Below, one piece after another: positions 49,201 through 61,200 of a stretch of 64,000 bases of DNA. Numbering within the stretch: position 1 is the stretch's first letter; the number at the start of each line of letters is the position of its first letter. This stretch comes from Theristus sp. LFF4_11 (Eukaryota > Nematoda > Chromadorea > Monhysterida > Xyalidae). The DNA is taken from contig JASANC010003080.1 in NCBI GenBank assembly GCA_030248135.1, forward strand, positions 51,933 through 115,932, read 5' to 3'. Under the pieces are notes generated by a model. It did no database searches. It worked only from the letters and a program-made list of their open reading frames with translations, and had not been told where the DNA came from. Both the position numbers and the translations under genes were made by a program.

Positions 49201-52200
49201 CAAGCCTTTTTGGTGAAGTGGCATTGACTTAAAAAGAAAAAACAGTAACGTTTACTGATTAATAACCCTGAAGAAAATTTACCTTGTGCTGCCGTGAAGT
49301 CGTCTACAATACAATATTTTTTAATGTATTTAAATAAATAAAAAATGCGAAGTTTATGATTTTGCTATTTTTACCCGTTCACCCTAACCTAAGTCAAGCC
49401 TTTTTGTATGTGAAGTAAGATTGAATAAAAAACATAAAAATTAACGTTTTTTTCAATTACCCGATTTAAAAAGCTAATGCTTCTTTTACCCGTTTACCTA
49501 AGCCAAGCCTTTTTTGCAAAGTGAAAATGCGAAGTTAATGATTTTGCTATTTTTACCCGTTCACCCTAACCTAAGTCAAGCCTTTTTGTAAGTTAAGTAA
49601 GATTGAATGAAAAATATAAAAATTAACGTTTTTTTTATTAAAAAATACCCGTTTTAAAATGCTAATGCTTCTTTTACCCGGTTACCCTAACATAAGCCAA
49701 GCCTTTTTTCTAAAGTGAAAATGAATAGAAGAAACAAAAAAAGTGACGTTTATAATTTCGTTTTGCAGTCATTGCTTCTTTTTACCCGTTTACCCCAACA
49801 TGACCCAAACATTTTGCAAAGTGAAAATGAATGGTAGATACCATTTCGACCCAATTAAAAAACTAACTTTTTTCAGAGATGGTTTTGTTACATCTTTCGC
49901 AGTCGCTCGTCAAGTTTTGAGCAGCAACAATTGCCAGTTGCCCATCGTGCGTTACGTTGAAATTATTGCTCATAACCATGGAGTATCAATTTGAAAATGA
50001 AACATGGAGTATCAATTTCAATGAAATTTACTTGTTTTGAATCCAAAGTGCAACTTGCAATGCCAATGTCGATGTGCGTTTTGCAACCCGATTTTTAAAA
50101 ACAAAAAAGTTCAAACTTTTTTCAATGACGGTTTTGTTACATCTTTCCCAGTCGATCATCAAGTTTTGATCAGCCACGCTTCCATTTGCCTATGCTGCGC
50201 TGAACGTCTCTGTGTTGACCAAAGAGTATCATGATGACTCCAGCATCAAGAGCGACGCTTTGAGAAAACAATCTCAACTGGCATTATTAAAAAAATAGGT
50301 TAAGGAAATTGAGATGGAGTTTTCTTAAATAGCAAAAATGGGCGCCAATTCAAAAGTGTGACGGACAGACAAATTGTAAATTTAGTAGTAACTAGCCAAT
50401 TGACCCGAGCGTATGTGGCTTAATCAATGCCAAGCCTTTTTGGTGAAGTGGCATTGACTTAGAAAGAAAAAACAGTAACGTTTACTGAATAATAACCCTG
50501 AAGAAAATTTACCTTGTGCTGCAGTGAAGTCGCCTACAATACAATATTTTTTAATGTTATTCAAATAAATAAAAATGCGAAGTTTATGATTTTGCTATTT
50601 TTACCCGTTTACCCTAACCGAAGGCACCCCTTTTTGTAAGTGAAGTAAAAATGAAAAAAATATAAAAACTAACGTTTTTTTCATTTACCCGTTTTAAAAA
50701 GCTAATGCTTTTTTACCCGTTTACCTAAGCCAAGCCTTTTTTGTAAAGTGAAAATGCGAAGTTTATGATTTTTCTATTTTTTACCCGTTCACCCTAACCT
50801 AAGTTAAGCCTTTTTGTATGTGAAGTAAGATTGAATAAAAACATAAAAATTAACGTTTTTTTTCAATTACCCGTCTTAAAAAGCTAATGCTTCTTTTACC
50901 CGTTACCTAAGCCAAGCCTTTTTGCAAAGTGAAAATGCGAAGGTTATGATTTTGCTAGTTTTACCCGTTCACCCTAACCTAAGTCAAGCCTTTTTGTAAG
51001 TTAAGTAAGATTGAAAAAAATATATAAATTAACGTTTTTTCCGGTTTTTTCATTAAAAAATACCCGTTTTAAAAACATATGCTTCTTTTACCCGGTTACC
51101 CTAACATAAGTCAAGCCTTTTTTCTAAAGTGAAAAATGAATAGAAGAAACAAAAAAGTGACTTTTATAATTTCGTTTTAAAGTCATTGTTTCTTTTACCC
51201 GTTTACCCCAACATGACCCAAACATTTTGCAAAGTGAAAATGAATGGTAAATACCATTTCGACCCAATTAAAAAACTAACTTTTTTCAGAGACGGTTTTG
51301 TCACATCTTTCGCAGTCGCTCGTCAAGTTTTGAGCAGCAACAATTGCCAGTTGCCCATCGTGCGTTACGTTGAAATTAAATATTGTTGAAGTTGAATACG
51401 TTGTTTTGAATCAAAAGTGCAACTTGCAATTGCAATGCCGATGTCGATGCGCGTTTTGCAACCCGATTTTTAAAAACAAAAAAAGTTCAAACTTTTTTCA
51501 CAGACGGTTTTGTTACATTTTTCCCAGTCGATCATCAAGTTTTGATCAGCCACGCTTCCATTTGCCTATGCTGCGCTGAACTGTCTCTGTTGACCAAAGA
51601 GTATCATGATGACTTCAGCTATATGATGAGAGACGTTTTGAAAAAAAACAATCTCAACTGGCATTAATAAAAATAGGTTAAGGAAATTGAGATGAAGTTT
51701 TCTTAAATAGCAAAAATGAGCGCCAATTCAAATTTCATGAAAATGACAGGGACAGACAAATTGCATTTTTAGTATAATAGATAGATGATTACTCGCATTA
51801 CTCGATTAGTCGCAGACTAGGAGTTGCCTTTTTTGTCAAGAATGCCAATATCAATCGTGACAAAAAACGAACAGAATAGCGCGAATAAATTAATCAAGTT
51901 GAAAAGACAATTAATTTGATACACAATTGGCTTTCTGAACTGCTTTTTCTTTTATTCATAATTCGCGCGCTCCTTGGATCCTAAAAAGATGTCATGTTTA
52001 CTCGGCTATTTCGTTCATTTTGGCAGGGGGTGCCAAGTCGTGAAGCGGGGTGGGGGTGCCTACGAGGGATCCCAGGTTTTGGGGGTAGATCGGGTGTCAC
52101 GGGAACCCCCCCCCCCCCCAACTACCAGGCGCAACTTTGTGCTAGCTGACCAGAAAGGCCCAAAAACGATACCACTGCGATATGGCCAGAATGAGAAAAA

Positions 52201-55200
52201 ATGTGTTAAAAATGTTGCTCACACATTCCGGCTTTCAGTATGGCAGAATAAATAAAGCAGTTCCTGTATTCTCCATCACGGCGGAATTGGTCGCAGATTT
52301 GAAAAACCGATTAATTTGATGCACAATTGGCTTTTAGAAACTATTTATTCTTTTATTCAAATTCTGCGCGCTCCTTACATCTTGAAAAAATGTCATGTTT
52401 ACTCGGCTATTCCGTTCATTTATGAAGTCAGGAGTAGGTCAGGGGAACGCAGCTTGCTGACAAGCACGAAGTTTGACCGAAAACAATAAAAAAATACAAA
52501 GTTTTCTAGCAACGATGGAATCCGTTCCCCTAAGGACCCCGCCCTCCTAAGCGGGAGCGATACCGCTGCGCTATGGCTGCAACGAGAAAAAACACGTAAA
52601 AAAAGTTGCTCGCACATTCGGTCTTTTATGCGGATTTAGAAACATTACTTGTATGAAAAAGTGCCGTTATAGAAATGTGCGTGAAACACGGGCAAAACGG
52701 CTATGGCCTAAACCAGTGTGTTTCAGAAATCGATAAGTTAACTTGGCATACATTAAACGTGAGGAGGGGTGGGTAGAGAAAAAAATTCCAGAATGCATGT
52801 TTTCTACAGAAAAATGACTGGCGAAAGTGGGAAACTGAAACGAAAACCAAAAACAACTGAGCAAAAAACAAACAAACCACACCACAACCACTGCACTGAG
52901 ATCGTTTAATCAAGATATCATTAAACAATTTCGTTGGTTTTTAGGTTGTACGACTGAACTGAATGCGTTTACAGACGCAGAAACAAAACCAATTTCATTC
53001 ATTATGTGGCAATTCAAATTAGCCCAAGAAGGGTTGGGGAAAATCCGGGTTTTTCATTAAAAAAATTTAAATTTTTTCTGCAAGTCAGGTTTGTTCGAAG
53101 CGTCTCGTCGAGCTGAGTTCAGCTAATATATTTTCAAAAACCGATCCGTTTAACTATCAGAGCGCAAATCGTGTTTTAAAATTTTTTTGTCCATTTCATA
53201 CAGTCTATCTCGCTAATTTATGCAACTAGCTGATTGGATGGTCATTGCAATTCTCAGCGCTGATTGGTTAGTCATGAGCAATCTCAGCGCTGATTGGTCA
53301 GTCATGAGCAATCTCAGCGGTGATTGGTTGGTCATGAGCAAATCTCAGCGCTTATTGGTTGGTCATGGTTGGAAAAACACGTATTCATCAGTAAAACTGG
53401 ACAATTTTTGACGTGTAATTTAACAATGAGTTGTTCTTAGTAGTTTCTCTTTAAAAAAACTAAAATTTTCTGGGTTCCAAAATCCCTGCTGACTGTGGTG
53501 GCAAAGTCCGCATCCTCTCTTTGCCCCCGCCCCCTATCTCTCCCAAGACACTTAGTTTCAGCCAGCTTTGCTATCTGGCACATGGAAAGGGCCCGCTCTT
53601 CAAAAACACCTACCGTATTACCCCCATTAAACCCCCCCCACCATTAATCCCCCCCCCCCACCAATAAACCCCCACCCCCCCGACCAGTTTCCGAATAATC
53701 CCCCCCACAAATAATCCCCCATGGGGGATTATTGGAGACCTGTTTGAAACACATACCCAGCGAATTCAGTGGCTGGTTGCAGTGAAAATGATGAAATTGT
53801 GCTACCAAAGGCCCCAAATGGGTGAGTTAATAGTAATTTCATCACAAAAGGCTGTTATAAAAGGAAATTTCTATGTAGAGTAGAAGTTTCTGCGACTTTC
53901 TTGCCTGACATGCAATGTATTTTTGCCATTTTTCAACAAACCCCCACCCCTAGAATTTTTTTGTAAATAAACCCTCCCCCCCCACCAATAATCCCCCCCA
54001 CCAATAAACCCCCACCCCTAAAAGTCGCTGACGTATTAATCCCCCATGGGGGTTTATTGGGGGTAATACGGTATGTCTGAATTTTGGAAACGAAGAGAAA
54101 AACACGCACCAGAAATGGTACCACATTTTTAGGTAGGCTGTACCTACGGAGTGGGGGAGGGATAAGTTGAACCCCCTCCTCCGGTTGATTGCTGGGGATG
54201 TACCGGAACCCATGCCCCTTATTGCAAGTTTGCAATGAAAACGCTAAAATTTCAAAAAATCGCTAAAATAGTTGTTTGTAAATACAAATAACCTCATATT
54301 TTTCCCAAATTATGCAAATGGAAAGCGAAAAAACATCCTTTTTAACAAAAATTTGTGATTTGTAAACAAAAAATGGTGTTTGAACAACAAATTGTGATTA
54401 CCGTAAAGTCTTGCATATAAGGTTGCTCCCACTTATAAGACCCCACCCAAAAGTGGGCGGAGTGTCACACGGCGGGAAACTCAAAAATTCAAAATTTTGA
54501 CTTGGTCGAAATTCCACCTTGTTTATACGGCCGAACTTCGCAATCTTCGCTTTGTAAGACCTCCTCCCACTTGTAAGGTCTTTGTCACACAAAATTCCAT
54601 TTTTTCCACGAATTTTTGATTTACAAATTTATATAAGGAGACCTTATGTGCAAGACTTTACGGTATTTGGACATTTTGGCAGGGGGGTGCCAAGTCGTGA
54701 AGCGGGGTGGGGGTGCCTACGAGGGATCCGAGGTTTTGGGGGTAGATCGGGTGTCACGGGAACCCTCCCCAACTACCAGGCGCAACTTTGTGCTAGCTGA
54801 CCAGAATGGCCCAAAAACGATACCACTGCGATATGGCCAGAATGAGAAAAAATGTGTTAAAAATGTTGCTCACACATTCCGGCTTTCAGTATGGCAGAAT
54901 AAATAAAGCAGTTCCTGTATTCTCCATCACGGCGGAATTGGTCGCAGATTTGAAAAACCGATTAATTTGATGCACAATTGGCTTTTAGAAACTATTTTTT
55001 CTTTCATTCAAATTCCACGCGCTCCTTACATCTTGAAAAAATGCCATGTTTACTCGGCTATTCCGTTCATTTATGAAGTCAGGAATAGGTCAGGGGAACG
55101 CAGCTTGCTGACAAGCACGAAGTTTGACCGAAAACAATTAAAAAAAATTAAAAGTTTTCTTGCAACGATGGGATCCGTTCCCCTAAGGACCCCGCCCTCC

Positions 55201-58200
55201 TAAGCGGGAGCGATACCGCTGCGCTATGGCTGAAACGAGAAAAAACGCGTTAAAAAAGTTGCTCGCACATTCGGTCTTTTATACGGATTTAGAAACATTA
55301 CTTGTATGAAAAAGTGCCGTTATAGAAATGTGCGTGAAACACGGGCAAAACGGCTGTGGCCTATACCAGTGTGTTTCAGAAATCGATAAGTTAACTTGGC
55401 ATACATTAAACGTGAGGAGGGGTGGGTAGAGAAAAAAATTCCAGAATGCATGTTTTCTACAGAAAAATGACTGGCGAAAGTGGGAAAGTGAAGCGAAGAA
55501 CCAAAAACAACTGAGCAAAAAACAAACAAACCACACCACAACCACTGCACTGAGATCGTTTAATCAAGATATCATTAAACAATTTCGTTGGTTTTTAGGT
55601 TGTACGACTGAACTGAATGCGTTTACAGACGCAGAAACAAAACCAATTTCATTCATTATGTGGCAATTCAAATTACCGTAGTCCAAGAAGGGTTGGGGAA
55701 AATCCGGGTTTTTCATTAAAAAATTTAAATTTTTTCTGCAAGTCAGGTTTGTTCGAAGCGTCTCGTCGAGCTGAGTTCAGCTAATATATTTTCAAAAACC
55801 GATCCGTAAAACTATCAGAGCGCAAATCGTGTTTTAAAAAATTTTTGTCCATTTCATACCTTTTATTTCATACATTTCATTTAAAAAAATTTCATAGCAT
55901 ATCTCGCTAATTTATGCAACTAGCTGATTGGATGGTCATTGCAATTCTCAGCGCTGATTGGTTAGTCATGAGCAATCTCAGCGCTGATTGGTTAGTCATG
56001 AGCAATCTCAGCGCTGATTGGTTAGTCATGAGCAATCTCAGCGCTGATTGGTTGGTCATGAGCAAATCTCAGCGCTTATTGGTTGGTAATGGTTGGAAAA
56101 ATACGTATTCATCAGTAAAACTGGACAATTTTTGACGTGTAATTTAACAATGAGTTGTTCTTAGTACCGTATTACCCCCAATAAACCCCCATGAGGGATT
56201 AATACGTCAGCGACTTTTAGGGGTGGGGGTTTATTGGTGGGGGGGGGGGATTATTGGTGGGGGGGGGTTTATTATACAAAAATTTCTAGGGGTGGGGTTT
56301 TGTTGAAAAATGGCAAAAATACCTTGCATGACGACAGGCAAGAAAGTTGCAGAAACTTCTACTTTTCACAGAGATTTCCTTTTGTAACAGCCTTTTGTAA
56401 TGAAATTACCATTAACTCATCCATTTGGGGCCTTTGGTAGCACAATTTCACCAATGTCACTGCATTCAGCCACTGAATTAGCTGGGTATGTGTTTCAAAC
56501 AGGTTTCCAATTAACCCCCATGGGGGATTATTTGTGGCGGGGGGATTATTTGGAAACTGGTCGGGGGGTGGGGGTTTATTGGTGGGGGGGGGGGGATTAA
56601 TGGTGGGGGGGTTTAATGGGGGTAATACGGTAGTTTCTCTTTAAAAAAACCAAAATTTTCTGGGTTCCAAAATCCCTGCTGACTGAAGTGGCAAAGTCCG
56701 CATCCTCTCTTTGCCCCCCGCCCCCCATCTCTCCCAAGACACTTAGTTTCAGCCAGCTTTGCTATCTGGCACATGGAAAGGGCCCGCTCTTCAAAAACAC
56801 CTATGTCTGAATTTTGGAAACGAAGAGAAAAAACACGCACCAGAAATGGTACCACATTTTTAGGTAGGCTGTACCTACGGAGTGGGGGAGGGATAAGTTG
56901 AACCCCCTCCCCCGGTTGATTGCTGGGGGATGTACCGGAACCCATGCCCCTTATTGCAAGTTTGCAATGAAAACGCTAAAATTTCAAAAAAATCGCTAAA
57001 ATAGTTGTTTGTAAATACAAATAACCTCATATTTTTCCCAAATTATGCAAATGGAAAGCGAAAAAACATCCTTTTTAACAAAAATTTGTGATTTTTAAAC
57101 AAAAAATGGTGTTTGAACAACAAATTGTGATTACCGTAAAGTCTTGCATATAAGGTTGCTCCCACTTATAAGACCCCACCCAAAAGTGGGCGGAGTGTCA
57201 CACGGCGGGAAACTCAAAAATTCAAAATTTTGACTTGGTCGAAATTCCACCTTGTTTATACGGCCGAACTTCGCAATCTTCGCTTTGTAAGACCTCCTCC
57301 CACTTGTAAGGTCTTTGTCACACAAGATTCCATTTTTTCCAGGGATTTTTGATTTACAAATTTATATAAGGAGACCGTATGTGCAAGACTTTACGGTATT
57401 TGGACATTTTGGCAGGGGGTGCCAAGTCGTGAAGCGGGGTGGGGGTGTATTGTATATATACCGTATTTGTTCTTTCATTCAAATTCCGCGCGCTCCTTAC
57501 ATCTTGAAAAAATGCCATGTTTACTCGGCTATTCCGTTCATTTATGAAGTCAGGAATAGGTCAGGAGAACGCAGCTTGCTGACAAGCACGAAGGTTGCCG
57601 AAAACAATAAAAAAAATTAAAAGTTGTCTTGCAACGATGGGATCCGTTCCCCTAAGGACCCCGCCCTCCTAAGCGGGAGCGATACCGCTGCGCTATGGCT
57701 GCAACGAGAAAAAACGCGTTAAAAAAGTTGCTGGCACATTCGGTTTTTTATGCGGATTTAGAAACATTACTTCTACGAAAAAGTGCCATTATAGAAATGT
57801 GCGTGAAACACGGGCAAAACGGCTGTGGCGCTATACCAGTGTGTTTCAGAAATCGATAAGTTAACTTGGCATACATTAAACGTGAGGAGGGGTGGGTAGA
57901 GAAAAAATTCCAGAATGCATGTTTTCTACAGAAAAATGACTGGCCAAAGTGGGGAACTGAAACGAAAACCAAAAACAACTGAGCAAAAAAAACAACCAAA
58001 CAAACACAACCAGCTGAGCTGAAAAAAATTTCCCGGTGAAATTGAAAAATTGAAAAAAGCGACTTGTGCTGTTACTGCCGCATGCAAAAAGCTTTTTTTT
58101 AAATTTATAATCAGAAAAAAACATGTTTCAGCGTACTGCCGTCTGTTCCCATCGCCTGGTCACTGTAAACGCGACTTGATCACGGAGCATTCTCGATGGT

Positions 58201-61200
58201 TCTACTATTATAACGCCGAAAAGGACTCGTGCCAGTTGTTTTGGTTGGTGTGGGGAGTTGTGTTTTTGTGGTTAGAAAATCAAAACAAACAGCTTCACTC
58301 AACAAAAAGTAATGAATGACTAAAGGTTCATTTCGGATTATAGAAAAGCAACCACTGTCGTAGTAAGTATAGATAAGTCGAAATTAAGCATAAAAGAGGG
58401 CCCTGCAGAGGTACAGTACACCCCAGGTTTGGAATCAGTACATCCCATATCAGTTTCCTGCTTTTGTGGGCTTTTATTTCAGATTTTTTTTCAGCATAAC
58501 TGGCCATATTTGGGTTTTTTTCAGGTTCTGGGGCTGCGGCGGCAATCGAAACAAGTTCAAAACGAAAAACGGTTGTGAGCGCCATTGTCTACTGGAGAAC
58601 ACCGTGAACTCGCTCGTACGATACGTCGATCATGGAGGTTTGGTTTGGTTTGTATAGTTTGTTTAGGACAACCTGTCAGACGTGAAATATGACGTCATCC
58701 ACTGGTCAAGAAAGTTTCTCCGCAACTGTGACTCTGAACTTTTGATTGTGTATTTTGGGACAAGAAAGTGGTCTCGAGATCGGGTCTGATTCTACTGAAC
58801 ACAGGAGTGATGACGTCAAATCTGTATTTGAAATTTTTTAAACTTGTTTTTTTTTCAGAGTGCGCGTTTTGCGACCCGCGATCATCGGAGTGCGAGTGGT
58901 ATAGCGATGGGACGCATGATTGCGTTTGCAAGGCCGGATTTCAGTTGAACACACGAAACGACTGCGTTGGTAAGCGGCGTTTTTTCGTATTTTGAGCTAA
59001 TTAGCTTGATTTGAATTGTTTTCCATTGATTCGAGTGTATGCTATGTGGAGCCGGTATGTGTTTACGAAACGGCACGTCAGGTCCCGTCTTATTGCATAC
59101 CACCGTCCATGCAAACCACCATACGTCAGTATGAACTGGCTTACCGTCAGAACTAGCTTTTCAAATTTTTTGAGTTTTTTTCAGACATTGACGAATGCGA
59201 AGCGGACAACGGCGGATGCGCTGCGGACGCTTGGTGCGAAAACCGAATTGGCTCGCATCAGTGCTGGTGCAATCGGGGCTACACGGGCGACGGCTACCAG
59301 TGCACCCCGATGACCCATGGACAGCTGAAAATGTCCGGTCGGTTTGTTTACAGTGTCTTCAGGAGAAAACTGTCTGATCACGCCAGAAAAAATGTCCGCC
59401 TGGGTGTCCCGCGTGGTGTCCCGGAAATAAAACTGGTGTCCCATTGCACTCGTTTTGGACTATTTTTATATTCGGTAAACGGACACGGACTCTAAGGCGG
59501 ACACCTTTTCGGACACTTTTTTCTGTGACAGTGACATAACGTCATCATTGATATCGACTGTCAGAATGTTAACCAGATTTTTTTTCAGCCCGATTGACGT
59601 ACGACTGTTCGAGCTGTGACGAAAACGCGAAATGTGTCGACAATTTGTGCGAATGTCGCGAGGGTTACGCTGGGGATGGCCATTACTGCCAGGGTTGGTT
59701 TCGGCATTTTTTAGGTTGTCAGAATGGTATCCGCGCTAAAGAAAGGAGTCCGAAAGTGTGTCCGCTGTCCTGTCCTCCTAAGTGTCCTGCATGCCGGAAT
59801 CCGTGTCCGGGAAATAAAAGTGGCCTAACTCCGAGTATGGTGTTGCTACTTTCATCTCCGAGAGCCCACGCGGGAATCCCAGTCAGACAGGACTCCGGAC
59901 CGGACAAGACACCGGACCGGACACCGCGGCTCGGACACTTTTTTTATCAACCGCATAATTGCAGACATCGACGAATGCCTGCTGCCCGTGAGTCCGTGCA
60001 GCCGAAACGCGCAATGCGAGAACACGGTCGGGTCGTTTCGATGCGAATGCGACCTTGGATTCGCCGGAAACGGATTCATTTGCACGAACGCAACAGGTTT
60101 GGTTTGATTGGATTGGATATAGTGTCTGGTGTTACAAAATATGTGAGAATAGAAATTGGTGATTGATAGGCCTGGAGTATACAATTTTGACTGACACATC
60201 TGCTAAAAAATGTGTCCGAACAGGAATCCAGTGCCCTGTCCGCCTGGGTGTCCCGCGGGGTGTCCATTATCTCGGGCGATAAAGATTGTCCAAAACGTCA
60301 AGTGTGGTGTTGCCACTTTTGCTTTCGGGACACCAGTCGGGTAGGACACCGGGACCGGACACCTCTTCGGACACCTTTTTAGGGTGTGAACGTTTGAAAC
60401 TCATTCAGACGCCTGTCTTGAGCCGTTCGACCGCAACTACACTCGTTCGTGTCTGTTCGGAGAATGGCAACCGCGGTTCTTCTTCAACGCGAACACGAAG
60501 GCCTGCGAGCAGTTTTGGTTGGTTTCAGTCTTTGATTTTCTTGCAACTGCTTGATTTTTCATTATTATTTGTTTTTTTTAAACTGTCAAATTCATCTTCC
60601 AAATTTTTAAAACGAACCAAACTTAAAAAAATTATTATTGATAGGTACGACGGTTGTGCCGGGACGAGTCGAAACTTTTTTGCTGATTTGTCGAGCTGCG
60701 AGTCAATGTGTGCCGCGCATCTTGCGCTGCCAACCGCTGCTCCGTTTGAAATTGCTCGTTAGTGAAATCATAGCTACTCGCTGATTGGTCCATCCGGCTC
60801 GATGCAGCCAATCACGGCATGTCTAAAAATACATTATTTTAACAATTTTCACAGTCAGACTGCAAAAGTTGATTGTCAACTGAACTAACTGTTTCTGTTG
60901 AGATATGTTTTCTCATCAGTTTGTGTAGCCACCAGGTATACACACAACAGCACCGGTTATTCAAAAATTGTTTGAGTTTCTATCTTTGTGTAAAAAAACA
61001 AGTAAACTTTATTGCTTGCTTTTTCCAGCGGCCTGTCTGGACCCGTTCGACACATCGTTCAGTGAGCAGTGCTACAATGGTGATTGGCAACTGCGCACGT
61101 TTTACAATGTGACCAGCAAGATTTGCGAGATTTTTTGGTGAGAAACAGTTTTTTGTTTGCGTCTTTGAAAACCGTGCACTTTCAATGCAGTGTTGTTAAA

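Larger units (their letters stand above)
52018..58000. repeat. 2.7-kb segmental tandem duplication, about 2.2 units
   Basis: The start motif, cattttggcaggggg then tgccaagtcgtgaagcgggg, recurs at about 52018, 54670 and 57408. Unit 1 is about 2652 bp, unit 2 about 2738 bp, and unit 3 is truncated with an internal deletion. Units align over most of their length with scattered substitutions. They differ in the position of a G/C-rich MITE and in the count of a 30-bp minisatellite. Confidence 0.9.

Noticed and set aside
52505..52585. Possible tRNA gene on the minus strand (cgcagcggtatcg box), repeated in each 2.7-kb unit
   Set aside because: No proper anticodon stem could be drawn and it recurs inside duplicated transposon-rich DNA. 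It is at most a tRNA-derived head.
53219..53370. CRISPR-like regular repeats
   Set aside because: The 30-bp units are contiguous without spacers and the DNA is animal nuclear. This is a minisatellite.
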